Assembly (NCBI GenBank): GCA_963682175.1
Contig: OY821771.1
Span: 29,718,201 to 29,782,200 of the forward strand
Direction of reading: 5' to 3'
From: Triglochin maritima
Taxonomy: Eukaryota; Streptophyta; Magnoliopsida; Alismatales; Juncaginaceae
DNA length: 64,000 nt
The notes beneath the pieces were generated by a model. It saw only the letters and a list, made by a program, of their open reading frames with translations, was not told the origin of the DNA and made no database searches. Below, in pieces: positions 12,693 to 25,234 of the stretch. Positions within the stretch are counted from its first letter, which is position 1. Each line of letters opens with the position of its first letter. The translations under genes and the position numbers were made by a program.

Positions 12693-14127
12693 GTGGTATC
12701 AGAGTCAGGTTCATATTTTCAATGATTAGACTATTTAATTAATTTTAGTTTACCATCTCCAATCGAAACAATTCATTTTGATGTCTTTTTTGAGTTTTCC
12801 GACAGTTTTGTTGATTTAATTTTAATTGTTTCTTTTGATAGTTTTAAATGTTTTAAAACACATCATATGAATGTTAGAATTAAGTTTTAGACTTATGTCT
12901 AATACGTAAAAAATTTGTTTTATATTAAATGATTATTTTATAAGGAATCGACAAAACGAAAGAGACAAATAAGTTTATCTTTCCTTAAAAAAATTGGAAA
13001 TTTGGATAGACTGTGGTTCAAATGTTTTGTATTTTGAACTATGGATGCATAAAATCATTTTAATGGATTTCGAATTGTTTGATTAAGAGATGAAGGATAA
13101 ACAAAAGCATCTAATATATAGTATATGTACATGCGTTGCACTAGTTCTCTTTTGCAGGGACAAGTGAGTTTATATGTTCCATCGAAGCCATGTGTGAATG
13201 AATGATGTGTATGTTGTTATTATTATTATTCAATCATAGGGGCTTTTTATATGTAAAAGCCAATTATTTATTTATATGCATGCATATGAGAGGATTTTTA
13301 CATAGGACTTTCGAAATTGTGAGATGCATGTTTATATTTTGCAATATCTACATCCATGGTGCAAGAGTAAGTCACGGACAAGGCGCAAAGGTCAAGGACA
13401 CGGGAACATATAAACTCACACCAATGTGTGTGTGAATGGATCTAATTTATGTTTGTGTGCTTGACATATATATGATTGTATGAATGAATGTTAGGATGTG
13501 TATAAATATAAATATTCATGATCACCTAAATTCTATAATCACATATAAATGTTTAATTATCCAACCAAAAATGTCAGAGTATTTTTCTTTCTTATCTCAT
13601 CCACTAGCAGTCATCGATCGAGGGATAATCAGGTCGCCCTTAGCGGGAGATAGTTTCCTCCATCTTTGGGAATAGTGGGAGATATATGGTTGTCTATTGT
13701 TGTGCCATGAATAGATTACGAGGTGAGATTCACCCTTAGTGGACATTGAGTGTATTTATTTGTGAATACAATGGATAAACGTATCTCGTATCAAATGAAA
13801 TAAGTTTTGTTTACAAGACCCGGAGTCCTAGCGCGGTTTTGAGAAAAAAAGTTTTCATTAGGAGGATTGGCCAACTTCTCTCTTAATTAAAACGACAAGA
13901 GTCATAAGAGTTTGAAAATGCAAAAGTTTGCCAATTTTTTGAAATGGTTATGATTAGAAAATGTTTTCTTACATTGATTTTATAATATATCTGATAGCCC
14001 TTAGCTAGTTTATATTATAATTGATAGGATCTTGAATTACTGAATCAATGGATGTATTTATTTATTTGCGGTATTGATTTTCAAACATAAAATGGACGTT
14101 AAATCTCATATAATTTATTTTGTAGAA

Positions 14128-15375
14128 ATGTCGAATATTAAACATATTGTGCGATCTATGATTGAAAAATATCCTTTGGCAAATGATGACTCAAACTTCA
14201 TAAGCTGGCAACTCAAACTCAATATCGTGTTGAAGTTTGAGAAACTATCTGATATTTTGGATGGTGAAATCCTAAAATTAAATGAGAAGACAACCGATAG
14301 TGAGAAAGAGCCTAAAACCAAGTGGGAAGACCAAGAGAACCAAGTTCACGGTCTAATGTTGGCCACCATGGGTGACTCGCTTTAAGTGAAATACTTGGAT
14401 TGAAAACCCAAGAAGACCATGGAAGCTTTAACAAATATGTTCATAGATAGTGCTAGAAAAGAGCGCTCCTAAGACCACCATAGCACTCACAATGTGCCAC
14501 ATGGCGGAGGGAACATCGGTATCCATGCATTTTCTCACTATGCAAGGATACCTTGAGAAATTGGCAAAGCTCTCTTCCCGATGCCCGATGACATTGCAGA
14601 AGATTTGATTTTTGGCTCTCTAGCCCCATCCTACAAGGATTTCATCATGCACTATCATGTGCGTGAGAAAGGGGTGAGTCTTGATGAGCTTCACAATGCT
14701 CTCAAAATGGCTGAAGTTGACATGGGCAAGGATCGGGAAGAGAACATCCTAGACGTCCATGGTAGGAGCAAGAAGATCAGCAAAGGTAAAGGCAAAAACA
14801 AATTGGCCAAAGAGGCGTTGAAGGGAAGTGGAGTAGGAGATGCTCATGCAAGTGCCTCGAGGGGGAATTCTTCGAAATCTCTGACTCCTAATACAGAGTG
14901 TTACCACTGTGGTGGAAAAGGACACATCCTCCTGAATTGCCTCAAGTACAAGGAGGATCTTGACAACGGGGTAACTGAGAGAAAACACCCCCAAAACGCT
15001 AAAGGTATGTTTGTTATTGAAATAAATTTAGTCACCACTGTCCATGATTGGGTAATTGTTACTGGATCTTGTGCTCACATAATTTCTAATGTGCAGCTAC
15101 TAAAGGATAGGAAGGAACTCATGAGGAACGAGATGATTTTGAAGGTTGGACATGGTGCAAGCGTTGTTGCGATTGCACAAGGTTCTGTGGAGCTTCAATT
15201 GTCTAGTGGTTTAAATTTATGTTTGAAGAACGTCTATTATGTGCCTTCGATTGGCAGGAATATTATTTATGTATCATGTTTGGATATGGAAATGTGGCAC
15301 TATCGTCTTGGTCACATAAATGAAAAACGCATCAAGAAATTGAAAGAAGTTAACCTTCTTAGTCAACTTGATTAA
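14128..15375 (+). pseudogene. Copia gag and protease relic (element B)
   Basis: The gag N-terminus starts at MSNIKHIV (14128) and runs to a TAA near 14385. A second open part begins at about 14581. It has the zinc knuckle CYHCGGKGHILLNC near 14910-14950, and a protease-like stretch near 15050 where the usual DSG motif reads TGSCAHI, so the catalytic Asp is lost. The end (MWHYRLGHINEKRIKKL) is the pre-integrase zinc-binding region. Stops and frame changes between 14385 and 14581 separate the parts. Confidence 0.8.
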
Positions 15376-18043
15376 ATCATTGGAGAAGTGCGAACCTTGC
15401 CTAATGGGCAAAATGACCAAGAGGCCTTTCAAGAAGAAAGGTCCAAGAGCAAATAACTTTCTGGATTTGATACATTCTGATGTATGTGGTCCAATGAGTA
15501 CAAGTGCAAGAGACGGTTTTAGGTACTTCACTACATTCACGGATGACTATAGACATTACAGCTATATTTATCTAATGAGAAACAAAAGTGAATCCTTTGA
15601 TAAGTTCATGGAATTCAAGAATGAAGTAGAGAACCAACTCAACAAGAAAATCAAGTCTCTATGAACAGATTTGATTCATTCCTAAAGGAGTATGGTATTG
15701 TACAACAGCTCACTCTGCCCGGAAACCCCAATGGAATGGGGTATCCAAAAGGCGAAATAGGAAATTGTTCGACATGGTTCGATCAATAATGAGTCAAGCC
15801 AAATTGCCACTTTACTTTTGCAGTTATGCACTAGAAGTTGCGGCTTACACACTAAATAATGTTCCATCCAAATCCGTGGAGAAAGTGCCTTATGAGCTAT
15901 GCAGTGGTAAAATACCTAAGCTCAATTTTCTCAAGATTTGGTGTTGTGAGGCCTACGTCAAAAGATTGATGTCAACCAAACTTCAACCAAAAGAGGATAA
16001 GCACTTCTTTATTGGTTATCCTCATGAGACAAGAGGATACTAGTTTTGGCATAAAACCTCCAATCGAGTGATTGTCGAGAGGGATGCCGTATTCTTAGAG
16101 AAAGAATTTCTCGAAAGAATTAACAGTAGTGGGAGTAGAATTATGCTTGAGGAAACTCAAGATAGTCTACAAGATCATGATATGAATGATAACATTCAAG
16201 ATCATGAAGGTCCAACTGAGGTTCCTTTGGTTAGTGGGAGCATGAGTGAGAGTCCCTCGCAAGAAATTGTGAGTGAAACTCAATCATCATTGCCTAGTGT
16301 ACGTTCGAGAATCGAACATGAACAAATTCCACAAGAAATTGTGGAAGAAGTTCAGGAAGTACACGTAGAACCGAAAGAACTTAGAAGGTCTACGAGGGAA
16401 AGGAAGAAACCCGATATGTATTTGGGACTTCATGAAATCATGGTACTTGATTCGATGATCCATCGACCTTTCAAGAAGCAATGGAAAGAGAGGGCTCCAA
16501 ACTATGGTTTAAAGCCAAGGAATCCGAAATAGAATCCATGTATCACAATCAAGTATGGAACTTGGTTGACCTTCCTCAAGGAAAGAAAGTCTTTCAAAAA
16601 AAATGGGTCTTTAAGAGGAAGATGGACATGGATGAGAACTTGACAACCTACAAAGCAAGGCTTGTAGCAAAAGATTTCACTCAAGTTCAAGGAATTGACT
16701 TTGATGAAACTTTTTCATCAGTTGTCATATTCAAGTTTATTTGGATTATGCTCGCTATTGTCGCATTTCATGATTATGAGATATGGCAAATGGATGTCAA
16801 AACAATGTTCCTTAATGGGAACTTGGAGATGGGTGTGTACATGGTACAACCTCAAGGTTTTGAAGTTCCAAAGAATAGCGAGAAAGTATGCAAGCTTCAA
16901 CGATCCATTTGTGGATTGAAATAAGCATCAAGGAGTTGGAACAAGTGCTTTGACAAGGAAGTCAAAAAGATTCACTTCGTCCAAAGTAAGAAAGAGCCTT
17001 GTATATACAAGAAGGTTAGTAGGAGTCATATAGTGTTTTTGATCTTATATGTCGATGACATACTCCTCATGGGAAACCATATACCTTTGCTAGAGCAAAT
17101 AAGAAGTTCATTGAAATCTGCATTTTCAATGAAAGACATGGGTGAGGCTCAATACATCTTGGGAATCAAGATATATAGAGATAGATCTCGTAGACTCATG
17201 GCCTAAGTCAATGTACGTACATTGACAAGCTCTTGGAAAGGTTCAGCATAAACAACTCTAAACAGGGCAATGTGCCAATGAGTATGGGTGTGCAACTCAA
17301 GAAGTCTCAACGTGATGAATCTCGTAAAGACTTAGAGTACATGAAAGATATTCCTTATGCTTCTGCAATAGGATCGATCATGTACGCGATGACTTGCACA
17401 AGACCCGATGTCTCGTATGCTTTAAGAGTGACAAGTCATCACCAATCCAACGCATGTCTCAATCATTGGACTGCGGTCAAGAATATTCTTCAGTACCTTA
17501 ACCGGACCAAAGATAAGTTTCTTGTTTATGGAGGACAAAGGGAGCTAATAGTCAAAGGGTTATTCGGATGCGAGTTTAATGAGTGATCCTGATGATAGGA
17601 GGTCTCAATCGAGATATGTCTTCCTTGTGAATGGTGGAGCCGTGAGGTGGTGTAGCTGGAAGCAAACCACTACAACCAACTCAACCACCGCTTTTGAAGT
17701 AATGGTTGTCGCTGAAATGAGCAAGGAAGGAAAATGGATTAAGAAGTTCCTTGAAGAGCTTGTAGTAGTTCCCTCGAGCAAGGGACTCATAGAGCTATTT
17801 TGCGACAACAGTACATCTATCTCGCAAATCAAGGATCCTAAATCCCATCACAAGGTGAAATACATGGATCACAAGAATTTTTTCACACGTGACTTCATCG
17901 AGGAAGGCAAAATAGATTTTTTATGGGTGGACACAAACAACAACACAGCTGATCCATTCACCAAATCATTATCCCAAGCCAAAGGCAAAATGCATTTCGA
18001 GTCCATAAGTCTGAGGAACCATGTAGAGTGTCTCGATGAGTGA
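15368..18043 (+). pseudogene. Copia pol relic: integrase, RT, RNase H (element B)
   Basis: The integrase begins with CEPCLMGKMTKRPF and LIHSDVCGP (about 15390-15490), but the second catalytic region is shortened between 15660 and 15760, with stops. A connector rich in Glu and Gln (16068-16480) leads to RT (WVFKRKMD near 16600, DVKTMFLNG near 16795, YVDDILL near 17048). RNase H follows at 17579-18043 with NSTTAFE, LFCDNST and KSLSQAKGKMHF. Breaks occur at about 15662, 16042, 16530, 16922, 17205 and 17585. It is not functional. Confidence 0.88.
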
Positions 18044-18123
18044 TTAGAGAGGGTTACCCTACTTATTATTGTTTTATACATTGAGAATGTATGTGAAAAA
18101 AACTTTGATAACAAGTGGGAGAT

Positions 18124-18474
18124 TGAAAGGAATGTGTTATAAAGGTTTTACTTTGATATGTCAATTATTAGGAATTGGATGTACAAATATTTTGTTCTTT
18201 AATTAATGTATTCGTCTTTTAGAAGTGTTAAGAAAGAGGATCTTGGTCATTAATTGTAGAGATATAAAAGATAATAGTTTACATAAATCAAAAGTTATTC
18301 ACAATCATGGTAATTGACATTGAACATTAATTACCGAGATAAGATTATTGTGTTGGTCATTGATTATTGTAGCTCTACAAATATTTGACGACACGAGTAT
18401 ATAAAAGCAGAAAATTGTTACTTTTATATATTGGATAAACCTAGCAAGTGAAACATTATAAATTTGTGTTTTCG
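18124..18474 (+). repeat. Truncated 3' LTR of copia element B (family A)
   Basis: It starts TGAAAGGAATG after the polypurine tract and follows the LTR at 340 closely for about 350 bp, to AAATTTGTGTT. After that the match to 340-1745 stops, so the rest of the LTR was lost or replaced. Confidence 0.82.
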
Positions 18475-19080
18475 TACGATGCTCAAGCTGAAGATGAGAT
18501 CCAGCTTCCGATTGTAATCCCCATTAACTACTTGCGTGTATGTAGTTCATTCAAAGGATGAAGGAGGAAGCCACATACCCTTGAAAGAATGAAAGAGGTG
18601 GTTAGAGCAAAATGGAGAAGTAGTAGTTACAAATGGTAACCAAGCTTGCATTCATCGACCTATAAGGTTCGACACTCCTCACTCTTAGTGCACACGCACA
18701 GGATAGGTGCAGGATCCGACACACACCCTCGTGGCGACAAAACAAGAGGAGCACTTCGGAACCTGAGGCGGAAATTTTCCTTCATCGGTGATGAGCCCCA
18801 TGATGATGGAAGATAGAGGAATTGGATTGTTAGGGTTTGGAGGGTTTACGTATTGGATACGGGCATGGGAGGGGTGAACAGGTCTTTTTGATTGATCAAT
18901 GGTTATGAAACTATGTTCAGTTTCTTGCATCCGAAAATAAATGTTTCCGGTGTCCAAAAAATGGTCGCCCAAACATTAAAATTAAAATTTTCCCGAAAAT
19001 GCGGTAGAAAAATGATACATCAAAATGTGACCTTAACGGTTACAGCATTCGATTATTACAATGATTAAAACTATTATATT
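18475..19080. other. Unassigned region
   Basis: This is unique-looking sequence with no match to the other repeats in the window. A minus-strand open frame of 95 codons lies at 18685-18972 but has no feature I recognise. I see no supported gene. Confidence 0.4.
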
Positions 19081-19271
19081 GTTATATATTGATGGAACCT
19101 TATAGGACTTACTTGCCGATGTTATATCATTCTTCTCGGTGTCTTGTTGTTATTACAGAATTTCACTGTTGCATCATTGTCACAGAACATCTTTATGTGT
19201 CTCTCTATAGAGTCTACAACTTTTAGTTGGGTAATGAAATTAGGTAGCCGAATAGCTTTTGAAGATATCAT
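19081..19271 (-). pseudogene. Copia RNase H relic, C-terminal part (minus)
   Basis: The minus strand reads a degenerate RNase H end with FCDNDATVKF and NNNKTPRR, the usual region after the STMEAEYV motif. It continues the relic at 21329-21648 across the solo LTR between them; the last five bases before that LTR are its target duplication. Confidence 0.7.
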
Positions 19272-19276
19272 ATAAC

Positions 19277-21323
19277 TGAAGGGAATGTGTTCTAAAAGTT
19301 TTACTTTTAAATGTCAATTATTATGAATTGAATGAGAAATCATTTTGTTCCTTGTTTATGTTATTCGTCTTTTAGAAGTGTTAAGGAAGAGGCTTTTGGT
19401 CCTTAACCGTAGAGCTCTAAAAGATATTGGTTTACATAAATAAAAGATATTCGCAATCATGGTAATTAACATGGAACATTAATTACCGAGTTAAGATTGT
19501 CGTGTTTGGTCATAGATCAGTGTAGCTCTACAGGTGAGTGACGACACGGGTATGCAAAAGGGGAAAATATTACTTTTGTGTACTGAATTGACCTAATAAG
19601 TAAAATATTATAGAAATGTGTTTCTGTGTCATTAATATTTTACTGTGTCCTTGGTCCTTTGATATGAGACTTATATCTGATCGCTTAAGGAGTTCTTAAT
19701 TAGACTAGTGTCTTAAGCTATCAATGAGTGTAGTGTAAAGGCATTAGTTGGTTAAGTATAACTTTCGTTGGAGAAGATAGTTGGTCAAAAGATTATCATT
19801 GCCCCTCTTAATTGAGTGATGATATTAGTGGGCCCCTTGATAAAGCAAAGTTATAATGTGCACAATGTGATTTGAGTTAAGTCACATATTTATAACTAGC
19901 TTAAAGAGATCAAGAAATGAATACTAAGACAAAGATGACACAATACTACTTTGTGTGTATTCTTAATATCATGAGGCAAGGGACGGACACAAGTGGTGCA
20001 CTCCATCACTAATTGGATCGGGTTTTGGTTCAAGTGGAATTAAGACATCTGACTAATTGGGAGCTATAATGTGTAGCTAGATACCGCTTATAGCTTGTGA
20101 TATTAAGCTCTTAATATCACTACCAACTTAGTTTAGATCCTCCCATAGGTCACACCACAAAACTGGGAAACGAGTAATGGGGATTTTGAGTTCATAAGAT
20201 GTGTCGGGTTTCATGTTGAAAATATGACACATGGGGTGAACAAGCAAAATCAAAATTATGTTGTCATTAATAACATAATTAGAATCTAAATTAAATTCAT
20301 ATGTGATGTAAATATTATGGGGTGTAATGATTGATCATTACATAGGATAATATGTTACATAAGTTGCGAATTTACTACTAATCCCGAAATGTCAAATTTT
20401 GTAGGGGTTAAACCGAAATTTGACAAGTCTGCAAGACTGTGCAAACGGTCGACCGGTTAATGGATAACGGTCGACCGAAGGTGCACGGTCGATCGGACGT
20501 GTCTCGACCGATAACAAGGAATTTTCGTCTGTTCGGAACGGTCGACCGAATCTATCGGTCGGTCGACCGAACATTGCGATGAAATATTCTACGTTAAGAA
20601 CGGTCGACCGAATCTCGCACGGTCGACCCCATTCGGTTCGAGCGGTCGACCGGACCTTCGTAACGGTCGACCGGTCCAGACGGTTTTTATGCAGAATTAA
20701 TTTAAGAATTAATTAGATCATGCATGGAATTGGTCCATAATTGATTTAATTCGTGGCTAATATTATTTATTAATAAATAATGGATGGTTAGATCGAATTT
20801 TGCATGAGATCATAGGCAAGGGGTTGCACATGAATAGGTAATTTGGAGAGAACTTATAAATACAAGTTTATCTCATTACCTAATTAATTCATTCATTATT
20901 TTCTTGAGCAAAATTCTATCTCCATAATTCTCCACGAAAATCCCTTAATTCTTAAGTTTAGTTTTAGTTCTTAAGAGATCATCTTCTCAAGGGAATTAAA
21001 GAGGTGTTAGTAATTAGATTCTAAACCCTATCGGAGATCGAGAGACTAGCTTCCCTCTCTCCGATCTTGTTTAGAGTTTGGTGAATACTCGGAGGCATCC
21101 GGCGCGGCGAGAAGCATCCCCAACGTCTCCGAATCTTCAAGAAGTTTTTGAGAACTTCTAGGTATGAATTTCGGAGTCCTTGTTTGTTTTAATAGAGTTT
21201 TGAAACTAGATGTTAAAACAAACTGATGCATGCATGAAATAAATCAAAGAAAATTGTAATTGATCCTTATTATACATAAAAATTTCGAAAATATATATGT
21301 ATAATTAAACATGAAATCCTACA
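19277..21323 (+). mobile_element. Solo LTR, copia family A, TSD ATAAC
   Basis: A single LTR of 2047 bp runs from TGAAGGGAATG to AATCCTACA, flanked by perfect 5-bp duplications ATAAC (19272-19276 and 21324-21328). A TATA box (TTATAAATA) lies at about 20854-20862. No internal domain is present, so it arose by recombination between the two LTRs of a full element. It carries eight GGTCGACC cores in 225 bp. Confidence 0.93.
20447..20671. repeat. Cluster of eight GGTCGACC palindromes in LTR U3
   Basis: Eight copies of GGTCGACC occur at 20447, 20469, 20540, 20561, 20602, 20621, 20644 and 20664, most within a longer CGGTCGACCG dyad. They lie about 180 bp upstream of the LTR TATA box, where regulatory sites are expected. 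Confidence 0.9.
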
Positions 21324-21328
21324 ATAAC

Positions 21329-21648
21329 AAGGCACATACTCAGCTTCCATGGTAGAGGCAACTACAACCTTTTGTTTGGTGTTGGACCAAGAGATTGCTT
21401 CTCTAACAAGTAGGAAGATATATCCAGACGTGGATTTTTTTTAATATCAATGCACCCAACGAAGTCTGAGTCAGAGTATACAATGACCTCAAATTGATCT
21501 GATGGTCTGTATGTGAGCATAAGATCTTTCGTTCCTTGTAGATATCCCAAAAAAAATCTTTACAAACGAGACGCCTCAACCATGGTACAAGCGTCTTAGC
21601 CAGACGCCTAGAACATGGTATACGCGTCTGGCTAAGACGCCTCCACAT
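21329..21648 (-). pseudogene. Copia RNase H relic, N-terminal part (minus)
   Basis: The minus strand reads GYLQGTKDLMLTYR, then YSDSDFVGC and the STMEAEYV motif next to the solo LTR junction. These are hallmarks of a copia RNase H. The relic is older than the solo LTR that divides it and than the MULE-like element that cuts it near 21562. Confidence 0.8.
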
Positions 21649-22698
21649 AGGTGGAGGCGTCTTAGCCAGACGTCCCGCTTTTTTAAAAAAAATTGTGAAA
21701 TTAAAATTATACGGTGTGTTATCTCAAATTATTTGACGTTCCTTTGCAAGTTTTCGGTAGTAACCGGTCAGATTACAATGAGTTTTTTTGCAAGTGATAA
21801 AGATTCAAAAAAAATCCAGATCCAACATTTTTTAAGATCCAAAATCCCCCGGCGGTAAAACATCCTCACTTATAAATACCAACTCGACAGGTCGTTTGGG
21901 GGTCTCGCTCACCGGTGAGCGAGCGGCATTCCACCTCGCCGGTGAGGTGGCGGGGGTGGCAATGGAGCAGCGTCCCCTGAAAAAAAAATTGGATTTTGAA
22001 ATTGTTGGATCTGGAATTTTTTTAATTTTCATCACTTGCAAAAACTAATTGTAAAGTGAGACGTCGGACGGTCAACCGTTTGCTTCTCGGTCTACTGAAC
22101 ATGTTCCATGCGGATGTACCGAACATTCTCCGTAGCTTCGACATTTCTCTGGAAATCTCTATTCGGTGTACCGAAGGGGTATCAGTCATCCGAATATAGT
22201 AATTATTAACTTATTAATTAATTAATTTAGCAATTATCTAAATTTATAATCAATTATCTTTTTAATAAAAAAATATAAAAATTATAAAAAATTACGGGCG
22301 TCCGACGGAGCCACCCTGTGTAGGAGAGAGGGGGAGGCGTCTTAGCCAGACGCACGTCCCATGGGCGGGGCGTCTGGGTAAAACGCCCCCATAGGGGAGG
22401 CGTCTTACCCAGAAGCCCCTCTCCTACGCGGGGCGGCTCCGTCGGATGCCCGTAATTTATTATTATTTTTTTATTAAAAAGATGTTAGATATTTTACGAG
22501 ATTCGAGTACAACGTGGCGTCCGTTGGCTCATTACTGACCTCCAAAACCTTATTTTTTATGATTATAAGAGGAAGATGAAGAGAGATGTGTGATAGGAGG
22601 GTAAAATGTCGCGTTATAGCAGTAGAAATGAGAGAATGACAAAATGGTAATCTGTTGGGGCGATTTAAGTAGTTTTAGGGCGACGAATAGCAGTTCAG
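21562..22698. mobile_element. Non-autonomous MULE-like element, copy 1 (left end lost)
   Basis: This is a non-coding element built of inverted repeats, homologous to 29902-30872. GGCGTCT..AGACGCC dyads are repeated near 21590-21670 and 22330-22430. Arms at about 21775-21840 and 21995-22052 are inverted copies, and another hairpin spans about 22253-22483. The right terminal inverted repeat ends at about 22698 (GGCGATTTAAGTAG...GCAGTTCAG). The left terminus is missing. It contains a fragment like the Sirevirus LTR (about 22065-22195), including TCGGTGTACCGA. Confidence 0.75.
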
Positions 22699-23486
22699 AT
22701 TATATTTGCCAAAGATTCTCGTCTCTTTATCTCAAGTGAAATGATTCCTAAATTTTATGCTATATGTATAAATAATTTGAGTTATAGATCAAGATCTAAG
22801 ATTTAGATTTTGTATTTGGGGTTTAAATTTCTATTTAGGGTAAATTACATTTGCCCTCCTCAACCATAGGTGTGTATCATTTATACCCTTTAAAGTTTAA
22901 AATGTCAGACGTTGCCCATTTGAAATATTTATTGGAAAAGAAACCCTCGTCGTTCCAAAAATCTCATTTTAAATGAAGATGTAAGGTTGAGCCTTAAACC
23001 TATGTTGTGTACTTAATGAGTCGACACCAGTCCAACCCAAGCATAGTACATAAAGGAATCATAAGGTATATGAGAGGAACGAGTAACTACATGTTATGTT
23101 ACTGAGCTTCAAATATTCGTGTAGTTGGCAAGAGTGCTATCGACCGCCAATCCGTTTTGGATACTTCCCAAAACTCGATATGGACCGGTTGACTAGTTTG
23201 GTTGTTGACTGATCAAACATGTTTGAATTCTAGCTATACTTGATCAAATCTTGGTTGATATTAATTGAATCTTGATTAAGTCTTGAATGGGCAGGATTGA
23301 AGCTTAATTAATTTGTCAAGATCAGATGTAAATTGGGTTTTTGATTGAATCTAATTGGATTTTGAGTAAATCTAATTAAATCTTGATCGTATCTTGAATG
23401 ATTCTTATGATATAAATTGGTTTTAGGTGTTTCTAGAAGGATTTTAGAGGATTTGGATAGATGTCAATTGATCTTAGAAGTATGGG
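22699..23486 (+). other. Intergenic DNA with a short copia RNase H relic
   Basis: Most of this is unassigned AT-rich sequence. Around 23020-23105 the plus strand reads SRHQSNPSI followed by KGIIRYMRGTSNYMLCY, the segment of a copia RNase H just before its catalytic region, with a stop after it. No intact gene is present. Confidence 0.6.
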
Positions 23487-24669
23487 TGTAAACGAGCGGA
23501 TTTCGAGCGAGCATGCTCGATCGGCTAGAGCACGACTCAATGCCTTTCACTCATGCTCATGTTTCTCGCAAACGGCTCGGCTCAATCTTGTTCGATAAGT
23601 ATACAAAAATGTCTGCAAAAACCTAAAAACCATTCTCGTCAAATAAAACTAGTTCAAAATGTCTTCCAATATTCAGCAATGAACAAACTTAACCTAAACT
23701 TAAAACTAACTAACTCATAAGGTCAGACTAAATAATATCAACTCAATCTTAAACATCCATTTTTATCCCAAAAAAGATTGTCACACAATATAGGATGATT
23801 AAACCAACCTTAAGCTAGATCACCACATCCAATTTCAACAAACAACAACTCCTAAGATGTGATACTATAACTAAAAAAACTTACACTAAACTTAAAACTA
23901 AACTCTACCCAACACCAACTAGCCCCACAAAATTGGATACTAACAACATCAACCCATATTTCGAAATCCCACTTTTGTCAAAACAACATACCTAGATTAC
24001 ACAAGATGGGATAAAAAAACCCAACATATACCAAAACTTGGAACTTGTCAAATCTCTAGTAAAAAATGACTAGAGACATGAAAAACACAACGAAAATATA
24101 ATCTTTCCCACATCTGGTGTACAATCGAAGCATAACAACCACATATATGAGAATAAATAATTTTTGTGCTACATAATTTGTATTTGTTTCAATCTTTCAA
24201 GTATCTGCTTTGCTGACTTTGTAACTACAGATACATCACACTTTCATTACCTAACCTTCCTACGATGTAGATCTTTCAACGGTGATAGAGACAACAACGA
24301 CGGAGACGACGATGAGGGAGGGTGGCGAGGGAGACAACAGCAAGAGAGACGACAGAGAGGGTAGCGTGACAACATGGAGTCGGCGTCGCGAGGAGTTGGA
24401 CGGTTAAGAGGAAGGGTTTACTGATTATTGTTTGCTCTTGGATGGAGGGTTGGGACGAGGGTTGGAAAAAGGTTAGGGTTAGGAGTTTTTGATATTTATA
24501 TGAGTTTTGTAAATGGGTAATTGGATAGAGTAATCAAGTATGGATAGTGTAATAAGGTAAATAGATAAAGTAATCGGGTCTCGAGCGAGAATCGAGCAAG
24601 GTCTACTCGTGCTCGATTTATTTAGTTCGTCGAGCAGATTTCTTTGATCGTGCTTGACTCATTACTAAC
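23487..24669. other. hAT-like terminus plus unassigned DNA
   Basis: 23484-23600 starts with GGGTGTAAACGAGC and repeats of CGAGC/GCTCG, the usual look of plant hAT-type non-autonomous termini. A second CGAGC-rich block at 24575-24650 is its possible inverted partner, but the outer end and target duplication are not clear. The stretch between is AT-rich and without a gene; 24260-24370 is a GAC/GAG-rich low-complexity patch. Confidence 0.45.
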
Positions 24670-25234
24670 TGATTGACATCATATCATGCATATATTTGTG
24701 TCTTATATCCTCTATTTTAAACCTAAGAATTGCTACGTAACGAGTTTTATGTCTAAGTTTCAGGAATAAAATAAGTGAGAAGAAGAGACACAAAAAGGAC
24801 TTATAAGTAAGAGAAATGACTGAATTGTGAGATTTATGGATTGAGAAGCAAGAAGGAAGGACCCAGATGTAAACCAAAAAGACCAATGAGCAAATAGAGA
24901 AACTTTACACCATCATTAGGAGTATTTTGACAATTAGGTTCGGGCCTACACTCAAACAACCAATCCGGGACCACTTCACGTGCCAAATTGAAGCAATTAA
25001 GGAGGCAACCAAAACCGGGGCCAATCAGACCAATGTAGACCGCTAATCAGCAGCCATAGACCACAAATTGGTAGTCCAATATGGCCCAAATGCAACCTCT
25101 TTTGGCGTGGATGTTGTTATATCGTCTTATGTCCATTTATGGTATGCGTTTTAGTCCCATACCGGGAGATTGTCCTCGGTTACCTTTTTTCATGCCTATA
25201 AATAGAACTTTTCCTCCTCCTTTGTAATACACTA

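Larger units (their letters stand above)
12693..18123 (+). mobile_element. Copia element B, internal domain (degenerate)
   Basis: The internal domain runs from the Met-tRNA-type primer site (12694-12705) to the polypurine tract AAGTGGGAGAT before 18124. 12706-14073 is an AT-rich leader with no supported gene. The coding part is a relic with many stops. The flanking LTRs are the shared LTR (340-1745 plus 12186-12692) and the truncated one at 18124. Lineage within Ty1/copia is not certain. Confidence 0.85.

Noticed and set aside
20392..20574. Minus-strand open frame with repeated RPTDR/ETRPIDRA motifs
   Set aside because: It is created by the GGTCGACC dyads in the LTR and shows no protein feature.
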